From positions 1-5,240 of the forward strand of contig JAJYIJ010000069.1 in NCBI GenBank assembly GCA_021790135.1: a DNA stretch of 5,240 bases. The letters are read 5' to 3'. The position numbers and the translations under genes were made by a program. Under the pieces are notes generated by a model. That model did not search any database, was not told where the DNA came from, and saw only the letters and a list, made by a program, of their open reading frames with translations. The DNA is from a bacterium. GTDB taxonomy: Bacteria > Patescibacteriota > Patescibacteriia > Magasanikbacterales > GWA2-37-8. Positions 5,222 through 5,240 of this stretch are shown here, piece by piece; within the stretch, counting starts at the first letter, position 1; every line of letters starts with the position of its first letter.

Positions 5222-5239
5222 AATCTTCCGGGGAAGATT
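5222..5239. repeat. 8-bp palindrome at the right window edge, possibly a terminator stem
   Basis: AATCTTCC (5222-5229) and GGAAGATT (5232-5239) are exact reverse complements separated by two bases. The last visible base is another T, so a T run, and with it a plus-strand terminator, may continue beyond the window. It could also belong to a minus-strand gene entering from the right. Nothing more can be decided from the window. Confidence 0.35.
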
Positions 5240-5240
5240 T

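Larger units (their letters stand above)
4642..5240. other. Gene-free, structure-rich region upstream of rep
   Basis: About 600 bases with no convincing coding frame on either strand. The open frames here are short, and those that overlap rep run antisense to it. Base composition is A/T-rich, especially after 4910. The region is crowded with inverted repeats (listed separately) and has scattered smaller palindromes: TTTGTT-CA-AACAAA at 4977-4990, TTGTACAA at 5029-5036 and TGGACGTCCA at 5068-5077. Its position directly upstream of a rolling-circle Rep gene makes an origin plus control region the simplest reading. A weak -10-like CATAAT (minus strand, 4671-4666) could serve rep, but its -35 is poor. 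Part of the right end may already be chromosomal. Confidence 0.6.

Noticed and set aside
4721..5240. CRISPR array
   Set aside because: The repeats are short, irregularly spaced and inverted. There are no uniform repeat-spacer units and no cas genes.
3826..5240. Firm assignment as a filamentous (inovirus) prophage
   Set aside because: Rep fits, but no coat, Zot-like or ssDNA-binding protein gene is visible. A rolling-circle integrative plasmid explains the window equally well, and phage genes could only lie beyond 5240.

Overview
The window looks like a piece of chromosome from a small-genome bacterium, most likely a Patescibacteria/CPR lineage. A small integrated element sits directly against a tRNA-Leu gene. 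The lineage call is an inference. It rests on a (p)ppGpp synthetase that ends soon after its TGS domain, very tight gene packing with overlapping stops, weak or absent Shine-Dalgarno signals, a tRNA with no encoded CCA, and a large serine recombinase of the kind I associate with these genomes. TGA reads as a stop in the recombinase, so nothing points to a recoded genetic code.

Layout, left to right. (1) 1-219, plus strand: the C-terminal end of a RelA/SpoT-type gene. It converges on parB, and the two stop codons overlap by 4 bases. (2) 216-1845, minus strand: a parA-parB chromosome partition operon. Both genes have an upstream TTG that extends the frame, but the internal ATG is the better start in each case. 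(3) 1861-1903: overlapping divergent promoters, one for parA (minus) and one for tRNA-Leu (plus). (4) 1919-2000, plus strand: tRNA-Leu(CAA), followed by a terminator-like hairpin. (5) 1952-4641, minus strand: a tightly coupled three-gene unit, read rep (HUH rolling-circle replication initiator), then a 79-residue protein, then a large serine recombinase. The last 15 recombinase residues and its stop codon are read antisense from the 3' half of tRNA-Leu. That is the signature of an element whose recombinase targets this tRNA. (6) 4642-5240: about 600 bases with no convincing gene, rich in inverted repeats. They include a perfect 15-bp hairpin just upstream of rep, a run of CACT/AGTG repeats, a large nested hairpin, and further palindromes to the window edge.

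Working model (inference): region 5 plus part or all of region 6 is a minimal integrative rolling-circle element, either a plasmid or a ssDNA-phage relative. Rep would nick an origin in the structured upstream region, and the serine recombinase would move the element into and out of tRNA-Leu. The far attachment site is not identified, so the element may continue past base 5240. Read-through from the element would run antisense across the tRNA and then enter parA-parB in the sense direction.
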